A stretch of DNA of 64,000 nucleotides, taken from NCBI RefSeq assembly GCF_027941915.1, contig NZ_CP116009.1:1302001-1366000 (forward strand), in the 5' to 3' direction. The position numbers and the translations under genes are program-made. Below are positions 1-11,694 of this stretch, in pieces (the first letter of the stretch is position 1; every line of letters starts with the position of its first letter). This DNA is from Ramlibacter tataouinensis. Its GTDB lineage: Bacteria; Pseudomonadota; Gammaproteobacteria; Burkholderiales; Burkholderiaceae_C. A model generated the notes under the pieces. That model was not told the DNA's origin and did not search any database. It saw nothing but the letters and a program-made list of their open reading frames with translations.

Positions 1-73
1 CGATCACGGCGAAGGCGAGCGAGCCCACCAGGTAGGCCGCGAGCGCGGCGAGCAGGGGATACAGGGTGTCCAT
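1..73 (-). CDS. plsY: Glycerol-3-phosphate acyltransferase PlsY, N-terminal fragment (cut by window edge)
   Basis: Only the first 24 codons lie in the window; the rest is beyond position 1. The visible N-terminus is one hydrophobic helix with the AAYLVGSLAF pattern that opens PlsY, the inner-membrane enzyme that acylates glycerol-3-phosphate from acyl-phosphate in phospholipid synthesis. The start is ATG at 73, with ybaK ending 29 bp upstream on the same strand. A plsY-ybaK pairing is, from memory, common in Burkholderiales and supports the call. With so few residues another small membrane protein cannot be excluded. Confidence 0.6.
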   Translation of the reverse strand, partial: MDTLYPLLAALAAYLVGSLAFAVI

Positions 74-101
74 CGGGCGCCGATTCTGCCAGCGCCGACC
101 C

Positions 102-593
102 TCACTCTTCCAGCGCGCAGCGCACCGGCCTGGCGCCGAGCAGTTGCACGCACACCTGCGGATCGATGCCGACCAGGTAGCCGCGCCGGCCGCCGTTGAT
201 GGCGATGCGCGGCAGCCCAAGGATGGTCTCCTCGATGTACACCGGCATCTCCCGCCGCGTGCCGAATGGCGAAGTGCCGCCCACCAGGTAGCCGCTGTGG
301 CGGTTGGCGACTTCCGGCGCGCACGGCTCGACCGACTTGGCGCCGATCTGGCGCGCCAGGTTCTTGGTCGACACCTTGCGGTTGCCGTGCATCAGCACGA
401 GCAGCGGGCGCGCCTTCTCGTCCTGCATCACCAGCGTCTTGACCACGGTGAACGGGTCGAACCCCAGCACCTGCGCGCTGTGGGTGGCGCCGCCGTGCTC
501 GAGGTACTCGTAGGGGTGCTCGGTGAAGGCCACGCCATGGGCCCTGAGCAGCGCCGTCGCCGGCGTTTCGCTGACGTGGTCCTTCTTCGCCAT
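102..593 (-). CDS. ybaK: Cys-tRNA(Pro)/Cys-tRNA(Cys) deacylase YbaK
   Basis: A 163-residue protein, full length for the YbaK/EbsC family. It opens with the family's ETPATALLRAHGVAFTEHPY stretch and has the central VVKTLVMQD segment, the KVSTKNLARQIGAKSVEP region and the GYLVGGTSPFG loop that line the editing site. YbaK hydrolyses cysteine mischarged onto tRNA-Pro by prolyl-tRNA synthetase, a cytosolic proofreading role. The start is ATG at 593. It lies just downstream of the aldo/keto reductase gene (10-bp gap) and upstream of plsY, so the three may be co-transcribed. Nothing unusual is seen. Confidence 0.92.
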   Translation of the reverse strand: MAKKDHVSETPATALLRAHGVAFTEHPYEYLEHGGATHSAQVLGFDPFTVVKTLVMQDEKARPLLVLMHGNRKVSTKNLARQIGAKSVEPCAPEVANRHSGYLVGGTSPFGTRREMPVYIEETILGLPRIAINGGRRGYLVGIDPQVCVQLLGARPVRCALEE

Positions 594-603
594 GGCGCGC
601 GGT

Positions 604-1665
604 TCAGATGGCGGGGTCGCGCGTATCCCAGCGGAGGCGATCGATCGCGGCCAGCAGTTCCGGCGCGAGCTGCGTGCCCCAGGCGTCGAGGTTCTCGTCC
701 AGCTGCGCCAGCGAGGTGACGCCGATGATGGTGCTGGCCACCTGCCACTTGGTGAAGCAGAAGGCCAGCGCCATCCGGGTGGGCGCCAGGCCGTGCTCGC
801 GCGCCAGTGCGTTGTATCGGCGCGCGGCGTCCAGTGCCTCGGCTCGGCCCCAGCGGCCCTGGCGCACCGACTCGAATTTCGCGATGCGCGCGCCGGCCGG
901 CGCCTGGTCGCCGGCGAAGCCGCCCGCGTCGTACTTGCCGGTCAGCAGCCCGAAGCCCAGCGGCGAATACGCCAGCAGCGACACGCCCAGCCGGTGCAGG
1001 CTTTCGTCCAGCCCGTTCTCCACGCTGCGGTTGAGCAGGCAGTACGGGTTCTGCACGGTGGCGATGCGCGGCAGGCCGTGCTGCTCGGCCAGCCGCACGA
1101 ACTCGTGAACCCCGTACGGGGTCTCGTTCGACAGGCCGACGTGGCGCACCTTGCCCTCGCGCACCAGCCGTGCCAGCGCCTCCAGCTGTTCGTGGATCGA
1201 AGTCTGCGTGCGCTCCTTGCGCGGGTCGTAGTACATCGAGCCGAACATCGGCGTGTTGCGCTCGGGCCAATGGATCTGGTACAGGTCGATCACGTCGGTG
1301 CGCAGGCGCTTGAGCGAACCCTCGCAGGAGGCCTGGATGTCGGCCGCGGTGAGGCCCTGGCCTTCGCGGATCCAGGGCATGCCGCGCGAGGGGCCGGCCA
1401 CCTTGGTGGCCAGCACGAGCCTGCCGCGCAGGGCGGGGTTCGCGGCCAGCCAGTTGCCGATGATGGTTTCCGTCGCGCCGAAGGTCTCCTGGCGCGCCGG
1501 CACCGCGTACATCTCGGCCGTGTCGATGAAGTTGATGCCGCGCTCGACGGCGCGCGAGAGGATGGCGTGGGCCTGCAATTCGGCGACCTGCTCGCCGAAG
1601 GTCATGGTGCCCAGGCAGACGGGCGTGACGCGCAGGTCGCTGGCGCCGAGGGAAACGAGGTTCAT
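604..1665 (-). CDS. Aldo/keto reductase, Tas-like
   Basis: A 353-residue NADPH-type aldo/keto reductase. Visible family features: the strand-1 start LGASDLRVTPVCLGTMTFGEQ, the catalytic Asp-Tyr region NFIDTAEMYAVP, the barrel lysine in LVLATKVAGP, the DVIDLYQIHWPERNTPMFG strand, and the C-terminal cofactor segment ASTIIGVTSLAQLDENL. Length and the HWPERNTPMFG stretch resemble the Tas protein of enterobacteria, whose physiological substrate is unclear. I chose ATG 1665; an upstream in-frame codon at 1710 would add 15 residues without similarity to the fold. It sits between the acyl-CoA synthetase and ybaK on the same strand. Substrate unknown. Confidence 0.85.
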   Translation of the reverse strand: MNLVSLGASDLRVTPVCLGTMTFGEQVAELQAHAILSRAVERGINFIDTAEMYAVPARQETFGATETIIGNWLAANPALRGRLVLATKVAGPSRGMPWIREGQGLTAADIQASCEGSLKRLRTDVIDLYQIHWPERNTPMFGSMYYDPRKERTQTSIHEQLEALARLVREGKVRHVGLSNETPYGVHEFVRLAEQHGLPRIATVQNPYCLLNRSVENGLDESLHRLGVSLLAYSPLGFGLLTGKYDAGGFAGDQAPAGARIAKFESVRQGRWGRAEALDAARRYNALAREHGLAPTRMALAFCFTKWQVASTIIGVTSLAQLDENLDAWGTQLAPELLAAIDRLRWDTRDPAI

Positions 1666-1713
1666 CGCAAGCACTGAAGGGATCGGTCGGAGGTTCGCAG
1701 GATACGGCAAGGC

Positions 1714-3519
1714 TCACGCCGCCTTGCGGGCCCGCTCCTCCTCCTGCAGCCGCAGCACGCGCCGCTGCACCTTGCCGGTGGTGGTCATGGGCAGGGCGTC
1801 GATGAACTCGATCTCCTTGGGGTACTCGTAGGGCGCGAGCTTGCCGCGCACGTGCTGCTGCAGTTGCGCCACCAGCGTGTCGCCGGGCGTGTGGCCGGGC
1901 GCCAGCACCACGTAGGCCTTGACCAGCGCGCCGCGCTCGGCGTCCGGCTTGGGCACCACGGCAGCATTGGCCACCGCCGGGTGCTTGACCAGGCAGTTCT
2001 CGATCTCGCTCGGGCCGATGCGGTAGCCGGCGGCCTTGAACACGTCGTCGGCGCGGCCCTGGTACCAGAGGTAGCCGTCGGCGTCGCGCGTGGCCAGGTC
2101 GCCGGTGCGGCACCAGTCGCCGGTGTACTTGCCGCGGGTGGCGCGCTCGTTGCCCCAGTAGCCGAGGAAGAAGATCGGGTCGGGGTCGCCGTGCACGTCG
2201 TAGCGGTTCACGGCCACGTCGCCGGGCACGCCATCGGCCACCTCGTTGCCGTCGTCGTCGATCACCGCCACCCGGTGCCCCGGGTAGGGCCGCCCCATGC
2301 TGCCCGGGCGCGCCGGCCAGCCGACGCCGCCTTCGGTGCGGCCGTTCATGCTGCAGTTGCCGACCACGTAGTTGATCTCGGTCTGGCCGAACATCTCGTT
2401 GACCACCACGCCCAGTTGGTCGCGGCAGTACGCGAACACCGCATCGCCCACGGCTTCGCCGGCGCTCATGATGGCCTGCAGCTTCAGCCGGAACTGCCGC
2501 CGCGGCTGCGGGTAGGCCTTCATCATGGCCTTGAGCGCGGTCGGGAACAGGAAGGTGTGGGTGACGCCGTGCTCCTGCATCAGCGCGAACGCGGTGTCCG
2601 GGCTGAAGCGGCCGTTGTAGGCGACGATGGGCCGCCCGAAGTAGAGGGACGGCAGCAGCGCATCCATCAATCCGCCGGTCCAGGCCCAGTCGGCTGGCGA
2701 CCAGAACACGGCCGTGTTCTGGCTGTCGCCAGCGCTGGGCGCTTGCCTGTCCGGGACCGCCCCCTCCCCGCCCCTCCCCCTCGCGGGGGAGGGCTCTGCT
2801 GGCAGTTCGGCATTGGGCTGGAAACCGAACCAGTTCTGGCTGCAGACGAAGCCCGGCAGGTTGCCGATCAGGGCCCGGTGCGGCACCAGGGCGCCCTTGG
2901 GCGGCCCGGTGGTGCCGCTGGTGTAGATCAGCACGGCGCCCTCGTCGGCCTTGGTGCGCACGGCATCGAACGCGGGCGGCTGCTTGGCCAGTTCCACGCC
3001 CCAGTCCAGGTCGGCCTGCAGCGCCGCCGCACCCACGCCGACCATGGTGCGCAGCGCCGGGCAGGCCGCGCGCACCGCCAGCAGGTTGGCGACCGAGCTC
3101 TCGTCGCACACCGCGACGACCGCGCCGCTGTCCTGCAGGCGGTACTCCAGGGCCTCCGGGCCGAACAGCATCGACAGCGGCATCGCGACGGCGCCCAGCT
3201 GGAAGATCGCCATGTAGGTGACGGCCGTCTCGAAGCGCTGCGGCATCACCAGCGCGACGCGGTCGCCGCGCTGCACGCCGAGTCCGGCCAGCACCCGGGA
3301 CAGGCGGTTGGCCTGCGCCTGCAGCGTGCCGAACGTCAGCGTGGCCGCTGCACCCTCGGCGCCATGCGCGCGGATCGCGATGCGCCGCTCGCCGTCCTCG
3401 CCCTGGGCCCAGCGCGTGCAGCACGCCTGCGCGATGTTGAAGTGCGGCGGCACCGCCCAGCGGAACTGCCCGTGCATGCGCTGCCAGTGGTCCTTGTCGC
3501 TGCCTTGACTGACCGCCAT
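1714..3519 (-). CDS. Acyl-CoA synthetase (AMP-dependent synthetase/ligase) with an in-frame insertion
   Basis: A 601-residue adenylate-forming ligase. Motif A3 is visible (YTSGTTGPPKG), followed by the FWSPADWAWTGGLMDALLP and MFGQTEINYVVGNCS blocks, the YRTGD-equivalent WCRTGDLATRDADGYLWYQGRADD, and the catalytic lysine motif TTTGKVQRRVLR near the C-terminus. These are typical of the acetyl/propionyl-CoA synthetase-like group that activates medium or short acyl chains. The start at ATG 3519 is fixed by an AGGAGG 7 nt upstream. Between the A3 motif and the FWSPADWAW block there is an extra proline/glycine/arginine-rich stretch of about 25-30 residues, encoded by a palindromic DNA element (2772-2793). 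It keeps the frame and looks acquired. The gene is divergent from the hydrolase at 3546. Substrate not assignable. Confidence 0.85.
   Translation of the reverse strand: MAVSQGSDKDHWQRMHGQFRWAVPPHFNIAQACCTRWAQGEDGERRIAIRAHGAEGAAATLTFGTLQAQANRLSRVLAGLGVQRGDRVALVMPQRFETAVTYMAIFQLGAVAMPLSMLFGPEALEYRLQDSGAVVAVCDESSVANLLAVRAACPALRTMVGVGAAALQADLDWGVELAKQPPAFDAVRTKADEGAVLIYTSGTTGPPKGALVPHRALIGNLPGFVCSQNWFGFQPNAELPAEPSPARGRGGEGAVPDRQAPSAGDSQNTAVFWSPADWAWTGGLMDALLPSLYFGRPIVAYNGRFSPDTAFALMQEHGVTHTFLFPTALKAMMKAYPQPRRQFRLKLQAIMSAGEAVGDAVFAYCRDQLGVVVNEMFGQTEINYVVGNCSMNGRTEGGVGWPARPGSMGRPYPGHRVAVIDDDGNEVADGVPGDVAVNRYDVHGDPDPIFFLGYWGNERATRGKYTGDWCRTGDLATRDADGYLWYQGRADDVFKAAGYRIGPSEIENCLVKHPAVANAAVVPKPDAERGALVKAYVVLAPGHTPGDTLVAQLQQHVRGKLAPYEYPKEIEFIDALPMTTTGKVQRRVLRLQEEERARKAA
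2772..2793. repeat. Palindromic element inside the acyl-CoA synthetase gene
   Basis: A perfect 9-bp inverted repeat, CCCTCCCCC / GGGGGAGGG, separated by TCGC. It is preceded by a related C-rich run (2760-2770). On the minus strand it is read in frame as part of a Pro-Ala-Arg-Gly-Arg-Gly-Gly-Glu segment. Similar C/G-rich mini-palindromes are, to my knowledge, usually intergenic in proteobacteria, so a coding location is unusual. Confidence 0.75.
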
Positions 3520-3545
3520 CGGACGCCCTCCTATGATTCGCGCCA

Positions 3546-4451
3546 ATGTACCAACCCCATCGAACGTCGCGCAGCGAGTTTGTCCCGATCCGCCGCTCGC
3601 GCTACCACGTGCGCATCTGGGGCGAACCGCAACCCGGCCGGGTGCCGCTGGTGATGGTGCACGGCTGGATGGACGTGTCGGCGTCGTACCAGTTCGTGGT
3701 CGATGCGTTCGCCTGCGACCGCCTCGTCATCGCGCCCGACTGGCGCGGCTACGGCCTGACCGAATCGCCCCCGGCCGACAACTACTGGTTCCCCGACTAC
3801 CTGGCGGACCTGGACTTCCTGCTCGACCACTACGGCGGCGGGCAGCCGGTGGACCTGGTCGGCCACAGCATGGGCGGCAACATCGCCATGCTCTACACCG
3901 GCGCGCGGCCGCAGCGCGTGCGCCGGCTGGTCAACCTGGAAGGCTTCGGCATGCCCGCCACCCGCCCGCAGCAGGCGCCGAAGCGCTATGCCAAGTGGAT
4001 GGACGAGCTCAAGGCCTTCCATCGCGGCGAGCTGGACCTCAAGAGCTACGACTCGGCCGAAGGCGTGGCGGCGCGGCTGATGAAGACCAACCGGCGGCTG
4101 CCGCGCGACAAGGCCGAATGGCTGGCGCGGCACTGGGCGCGCGAAGGCGCCGACGGCCGCTGGCACATCCTGGGCGACCCGGCCCACAAGATCACCAATG
4201 CCCAGCTGTTCCGGGTCGAGGAAGCGCTGGAGCTGTACCGGCTCATCAGCTGTCCCGCGCTGTGGGTGGAAGCCGGCGACGACAGCCTGGCCCAGTGGTG
4301 GCAGGACCGCTTCACGCTGGCCGAGTTCCACCAGCGGCTGGCTTCGGTGCCGAACCTGCGCAAGGCCCGGGTGGACGATGCCGGCCACATGTTCCACCAC
4401 GACCAGCCGGCGGTGCTGGCCCGGCTGATCGAAGACTTCCTCGACGGCTGA
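3546..4451 (+). CDS. Alpha/beta-fold hydrolase
   Basis: A 301-residue alpha/beta hydrolase. It shows the oxyanion-hole motif VMVHGWMD, the nucleophile elbow GHSMGG, an acid candidate in the VEAGDD strand, and the catalytic histidine in AGHMFHHDQP. No signal peptide, so cytosolic. The start is ATG at 3546, only 26 bp from the divergent acyl-CoA synthetase start, so the two share a very short promoter region. Family members include esterases, haloalkane dehalogenases and epoxide hydrolases; sequence alone does not separate these. The lid region (residues about 130-215) is charged and lacks a recognisable subfamily signature. Divergence from an acyl-CoA ligase hints at esters or acyl-CoA-related substrates, which is inference. 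Confidence 0.85.
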   Translation: MYQPHRTSRSEFVPIRRSRYHVRIWGEPQPGRVPLVMVHGWMDVSASYQFVVDAFACDRLVIAPDWRGYGLTESPPADNYWFPDYLADLDFLLDHYGGGQPVDLVGHSMGGNIAMLYTGARPQRVRRLVNLEGFGMPATRPQQAPKRYAKWMDELKAFHRGELDLKSYDSAEGVAARLMKTNRRLPRDKAEWLARHWAREGADGRWHILGDPAHKITNAQLFRVEEALELYRLISCPALWVEAGDDSLAQWWQDRFTLAEFHQRLASVPNLRKARVDDAGHMFHHDQPAVLARLIEDFLDG

Positions 4452-4545
4452 GTTATCGCCGCCCAGATGAGGCGCGTGAGCCTCGACCGCCGGTAAAAAT
4501 CCGCATTTCTCCTACAAGAGTGTCAGTTTCCTGCCCGACCGTGGC

Positions 4546-4561
4546 GTAGGAGACCTCCTAC
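4546..4561. promoter_or_regulatory. Inverted repeat upstream of the secreted peptidase-like gene
   Basis: GTAGGAG-AC-CTCCTAC is a perfect 7-bp inverted repeat ending 38 bp before the ATG at 4600. The CTCCTAC half-site also occurs at 4509-4515. Position and symmetry suggest a regulator-binding site in the promoter; the regulator is unknown. Confidence 0.5.
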
Positions 4562-4599
4562 CCATAGACTCGTCACCCATCGTAGATGAGGTGACTCGG

Positions 4600-5532
4600 A
4601 TGAGCAGAAGGTTCTGGTCGCTGTGCCTGGCAGCGATGCTCGCCCCCTGTGCCGCGGCCGCGGACGAGACCCAGCAGGGGCTGGCCACGCTCTGGGAAGT
4701 GCTGTGGCACCAGAGCGGCACGCCGACGCGCGTGGTGCGCTGGGAGAACGACATCCGCATGCGCATGACCGGCGTGGACCTCCCGCGCCACCGCGAGTAC
4801 GTCACCAGCGCTCTGCGCGCCGTCACCGACGAAGCGGGCGTCAGGCTCATCGACGTGACCGACCAGCCCGGCGAAGCCGCCAACCTGACGGTGGAGATCG
4901 TTTCCGACACGGCGCTGCAGGACAACCAGCCCTGCGTCACCTTTCTCGATTTCCGCACCGAAGCCAAGGTCGACACGGCCAGCATCCAGATGCGCAGCCG
5001 CGATACCTGGCGCTGCGCCTATCACGAAGCCATGCACCTGATGGGCGTGCGCGGCCATCCCGGCGGCGACACCGTGCTGAGCTACTTCCCGAAGAAGGTC
5101 GACGGCCTGACGCCGCTGGACCGCGTGATGCTGCGCGCCTGGTACTCGCCGCGCATGAAGGGCGGCATGACGCCGTTCGAGGCACTGCCGGTGCTGTCGG
5201 ACGAACTCATCGCCAGCCTGCCCGAGGCCGACCGCATCGCCGCCCAGCAGTCGCGCGACCGCTTCTACGCGGCCACCGTCGAGCAGATGCAGGCCTACGC
5301 GGCCGGCCGCGGCGACATCCCGGCCATCGTCAAGCGCTCGGGCAAATCGACCGAGGACGGCATCCGCCACGGCCGCTCGGAGATGAGCTACTTCCTCGGC
5401 GTCGCCTACTTCGAGGGCGCCACCGTGGCGGCCGACCAGAGGCAGGCGCTCAGCTGGTTCGAGCGCGCCGCCAGCGCCGGCAACCGCCGCGCGCAGTCCT
5501 ACCTGGCCGGGCCGGGCACGCCAGGGCGCTAG
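4600..5532 (+). CDS. Secreted zinc-peptidase-like protein (DUF2927-like) with C-terminal Sel1-like repeat
   Basis: A 310-residue protein with a clear Sec signal peptide (SRRFWSLCLAAML...CAAAADE). At about residues 143-160 it has a zincin-type YHEAMHLMGVRGH motif (HEXXH plus a further histidine), resembling the DUF2927 family. The last 45 residues (MSYFLGVAYFEG...AALSWFERAASAGN-like) match a Sel1/TPR-type repeat. It is probably a periplasmic or secreted metalloprotein; the substrate is unknown. ATG 4600 is preferred over GTG 4591 because GAGGTGA lies 5 nt upstream. It is a single-gene unit preceded by a palindrome. Proteolytic activity is inferred only from HEXXH. Confidence 0.65.
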   Translation: MSRRFWSLCLAAMLAPCAAAADETQQGLATLWEVLWHQSGTPTRVVRWENDIRMRMTGVDLPRHREYVTSALRAVTDEAGVRLIDVTDQPGEAANLTVEIVSDTALQDNQPCVTFLDFRTEAKVDTASIQMRSRDTWRCAYHEAMHLMGVRGHPGGDTVLSYFPKKVDGLTPLDRVMLRAWYSPRMKGGMTPFEALPVLSDELIASLPEADRIAAQQSRDRFYAATVEQMQAYAAGRGDIPAIVKRSGKSTEDGIRHGRSEMSYFLGVAYFEGATVAADQRQALSWFERAASAGNRRAQSYLAGPGTPGR

Positions 5533-5660
5533 GCTCGGCCTGCACCCGGCGCGGATGAGTCGCGCGGGCACCGCGCCACCGTGGCGCGAAGGCAGCGCAC
5601 AACGCGTGCTTGCGGCAAACTGAGGGTTGCCCGTGTGCCGTTTCGGGCCTGCCTACGCCC

Positions 5661-9118
<3,458 letters not shown>

Positions 9119-9119
<1 letters not shown>

Positions 9120-9937
9120 TGGGCCTGGTGGACATCGAGGTCCGACTGCTGGTCGAGGCCGTGTTCCTGCGCTATGGCCATGACTTCCGTGACTACGCGC
9201 CGGCCTCGCTCAGGCGCCGGGTGCTGCAGGCACAGCGCGAGATGGGCGCCGAGACCGTCTCGGCACTGCAGGAGCGGGTGCTGCGGGATGCCGCGGCCTT
9301 CTCGGCGCTGCTGTCGCACCTGACGGTGCCGGTCAGCGAAATGTTCCGCGACCCCGCGTACTTCCTGGCCCTGCGCCGGCAGGTGGTGCCTGTGCTTCGC
9401 ACCTACCCCTCGGTCAAGGTCTGGGTGGCCGGCTGCAGCACCGGCGAGGAGCCCTACTCGCTGGCGATCCTGCTGCACGAGGAAGGGCTGCTGGAGCGCA
9501 CCATCTTCTACGCCACCGACATCAACCACGGCTCGCTGGACAAGGCGCGCCGGGGCATCTTTCCGCTCGAGCGAATGGAGGACTTCACGCGCAACTACCA
9601 GCAGGCCGGCGGCAGCGCCAGCTTCAGCGACTACTACACCGCGGCCTATGGCGGCGCGCTGTTCGACCGCCGGCTGCGCGAGGCCATCACCTTCGCCGAC
9701 CACAGCCTGGCCACCGATGCGGTGTTCGCCGAGACGCAGCTGGTGTCCTGCCGCAACGTGCTGATCTACTTCAACCGGCGCCTGCAGGACCGCGCGCTCG
9801 GCCTGTTCCACGAATCGCTCTCGCGCCGCGGCTTCCTCGGCCTGGGTTCGAAGGAGACGCTGGACTTCTCGGCCTACGCGCAGCGCTTCGAGGCCGTCGA
9901 CCGCACCGAGCGCATCTACCGCAGGCTCGAACCATGA
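9119..9937 (+). CDS. cheR: CheR-type protein-glutamate methyltransferase
   Basis: A 272-residue CheR. The N-terminal helical domain (GHDFRDYAPASLRRRV) precedes the SAM-binding motif VWVAGCSTGEEPYSLA, the ATDIN acidic loop, and the C-terminal CRNVLIYFN motif typical of CheR. Family function is S-adenosylmethionine-dependent methylation of receptor glutamates. No chemoreceptor or cheA is nearby, and the partner kinase has a coiled coil and GAF domain, so the real target may be that kinase's signalling helices. It overlaps the kinase stop by 4 bp and the cheB start by 4 bp, indicating translational coupling. Confidence 0.9.
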
Positions 9938-10527
9938 GACGCGAACTTGTGCAGACGCCCGCACCGGTGGACGCGATCGCCATCGGCGCCTCCGCCGGCG
10001 GCATCGATGCGCTGCTGGCGCTGCTGGGCGGCCTGGCCCCGCCCTGGCGCGCCGCCGTGGTCGTCGTGCTGCACCTGGCCGCAGACCGCGACAGCCGGCT
10101 GCCCGAGGTGCTCGGCCAGCGCCTGGGCGGCCATGTCGAGGAAGCCCGGCCCGGCGCCCCAGTGGCACCGGGGCGGCTCTATTTGGCGCCGCCCGGCTAC
10201 CACCTGCTGGTGGAGCAGAGCCGGACCTTCGCCCTCAGTTGCGATCCGCCGGTGCTGTTCTCCCGGCCCTCGATCGACGTCCTGCTGGAGTCGTGCGCCG
10301 ACGCCTACGGGGCCGCGCTGGCCGCGCTGGTGCTGACCGGCGCCAGCGAAGACGGCGCCCGCGGGCTGGCCGCCGTCAAGGCGGCGGGCGGGCTGGCCCT
10401 GGCGCAGGATCCGGACGAGGCGGCCCACCCCCTGATGCCCGGCGCCGCCATCGCGGCAGCCGATCCCGACGCGGTGCTGCCGCTGGCCGAACTGAAAGCC
10501 CTGCTGCAGGGCCTGCTGACCCCATGA
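9934..10527 (+). CDS. cheB: CheB-type methylesterase catalytic domain, without receiver
   Basis: A 197-residue protein made only of the CheB esterase domain. It has the catalytic serine in IGASAGGIDAL, the histidine in VVVLHLAADRDSRLPEVL, and the aspartate in LTGASEDGARGL. The N-terminal receiver of classical CheB is absent, so control must come from protein partners rather than direct phosphorylation. It is coupled to cheR (ATGA) and to the next kinase (ATGA). Together with CheR it forms a writer/eraser methylation pair dedicated to this operon's kinases; that pairing is inference from context. Confidence 0.88.
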   Translation: MRRELVQTPAPVDAIAIGASAGGIDALLALLGGLAPPWRAAVVVVLHLAADRDSRLPEVLGQRLGGHVEEARPGAPVAPGRLYLAPPGYHLLVEQSRTFALSCDPPVLFSRPSIDVLLESCADAYGAALAALVLTGASEDGARGLAAVKAAGGLALAQDPDEAAHPLMPGAAIAAADPDAVLPLAELKALLQGLLTP

Positions 10528-11657
10528 GCCAGGACCCCTCCACCGACGTTTGCCTGCTGCTGGTCGACGACCTGCCGGAGAACCTGTTCGCGCTGGAGCC
10601 GCTGGTGCGCGGCCCCGGCCGGCGGGTGTTCACCGCCCGCAGCGGCGAGCAGGCGCTGTCGCTGATGCTCGAGCAGCGCTTCGCGTTGGCCATCATCGAC
10701 GTGCAGATGCCCGAGATGGACGGGTTCGAGCTGGCCGAGCTGATGCGCGGCACCGAGCGCACCCGCCACATCCCGATCGTGTTCGTCACCGCCGCCGGTC
10801 ACGAGCTGAACTACGCGTTCCGCGGCTACGAGGCCGGCGCCGTCGATGTCCTCTACAAGCCGCTGGACCCGCATGCCGTGCGCAGCAAGGTCAACGTATT
10901 CGTGGACCTGTTCCGCCAGCAGCAGGACCTGCTGCGCATGCAGGCCGAGCTCGGGCAGGCGGTGCGGGTGCGCGACGACTTCATGTCCATGGTCTCGCAC
11001 GAGCTGCGCAACCCGCTCAATGCGCTGTACCTGCAGGCGCAACTGCGCGGGCGCATGGCCGCGCAGGGCAAGCTGCCGCCGGTCGATGAATTCCAGCGCC
11101 TGGCGGCACGCGACGAGCATCAGATCCGCGCCATGATCCGCCTGCTGGACGACATGCTCGACGTTTCGCGCGCGCGCACCGGGCGGCTGGCGATGTCGCC
11201 CGCGCCCATGAACCTGGCCGAGCTCGTGCGCCGCGCGGCGGACGGCGTGCGCGAGCAGGCCCGCACGGCCGGGGTGGCGCTGACGCTGGCGGTGCCCGAG
11301 ACGCTGCCGGTGGTGGCCGACGAGTTCCGCATCGAGCAGGTGGTGATGAACCTGCTGACCAATGCCCTGCGCTACGGCGCCCGCCAGCCGGTGACGGTGC
11401 GGCTGGAGCCGGCCGGCGGCGAAGCGGTGCTGTCGGTGCGCGACGAGGGCCCGGGCATCGACCCGGCCGACCAGGAACGCATCTTCCGGCAGTTCGAGCG
11501 CGGCGCCTCGGGGCGCCAGGTGCCCGGGCTGGGCCTGGGCCTGTACATCAGCCGGCAGATCGCCGAGGCCCATGGCGGGCGGCTGGACGTGCGCAGCCGG
11601 CCGGGGCACGGCGCCGAGTTCACGCTGCGCCTGCCGCTGCAGGCGCAGCCCGCATGA
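10524..11657 (+). CDS. Receiver-histidine kinase (response regulator with C-terminal HisKA/HATPase)
   Basis: A 377-residue soluble protein. An N-terminal receiver (acceptor Asp59 in [11 protein letters not shown], switch region VFVTAAGHE, Lys in YKPLD) is joined by a short coiled coil to HisKA (His159 in [12 protein letters not shown]) and a HATPase domain ([35 protein letters not shown]). No transmembrane segment. The start ATG 10524 overlaps the cheB stop; longer upstream reading is not supported. It probably takes phosphate from the hybrid kinase at 5661 and relays it, completing an all-in-one signalling operon. No DNA-binding output domain is encoded here. A 37-bp gap separates it from prfB. 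Confidence 0.9.
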   Translation: MSQDPSTDVCLLLVDDLPENLFALEPLVRGPGRRVFTARSGEQALSLMLEQRFALAIIDVQMPEMDGFELAELMRGTERTRHIPIVFVTAAGHELNYAFRGYEAGAVDVLYKPLDPHAVRSKVNVFVDLFRQQQDLLRMQAELGQAVRVRDDFMSMVSHELRNPLNALYLQAQLRGRMAAQGKLPPVDEFQRLAARDEHQIRAMIRLLDDMLDVSRARTGRLAMSPAPMNLAELVRRAADGVREQARTAGVALTLAVPETLPVVADEFRIEQVVMNLLTNALRYGARQPVTVRLEPAGGEAVLSVRDEGPGIDPADQERIFRQFERGASGRQVPGLGLGLYISRQIAEAHGGRLDVRSRPGHGAEFTLRLPLQAQPA

Positions 11658-11694
11658 GAAAATCACCGGTTTTTCCCCCCGGAGACACGAAACC

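Noticed and set aside
428..3424. 998-residue minus-strand ORF across ybaK, aldo/keto reductase and acyl-CoA synthetase
   Set aside because: It runs in another frame through three genes with clear motifs. Its Arg/Ala/Pro-rich translation is a by-product of high GC.
1852..3654. 600-residue plus-strand ORF opposite the acyl-CoA synthetase
   Set aside because: Antisense ORF in GC-rich DNA, His/Val/Gly-rich with no motif; the minus-strand gene has all ligase motifs.
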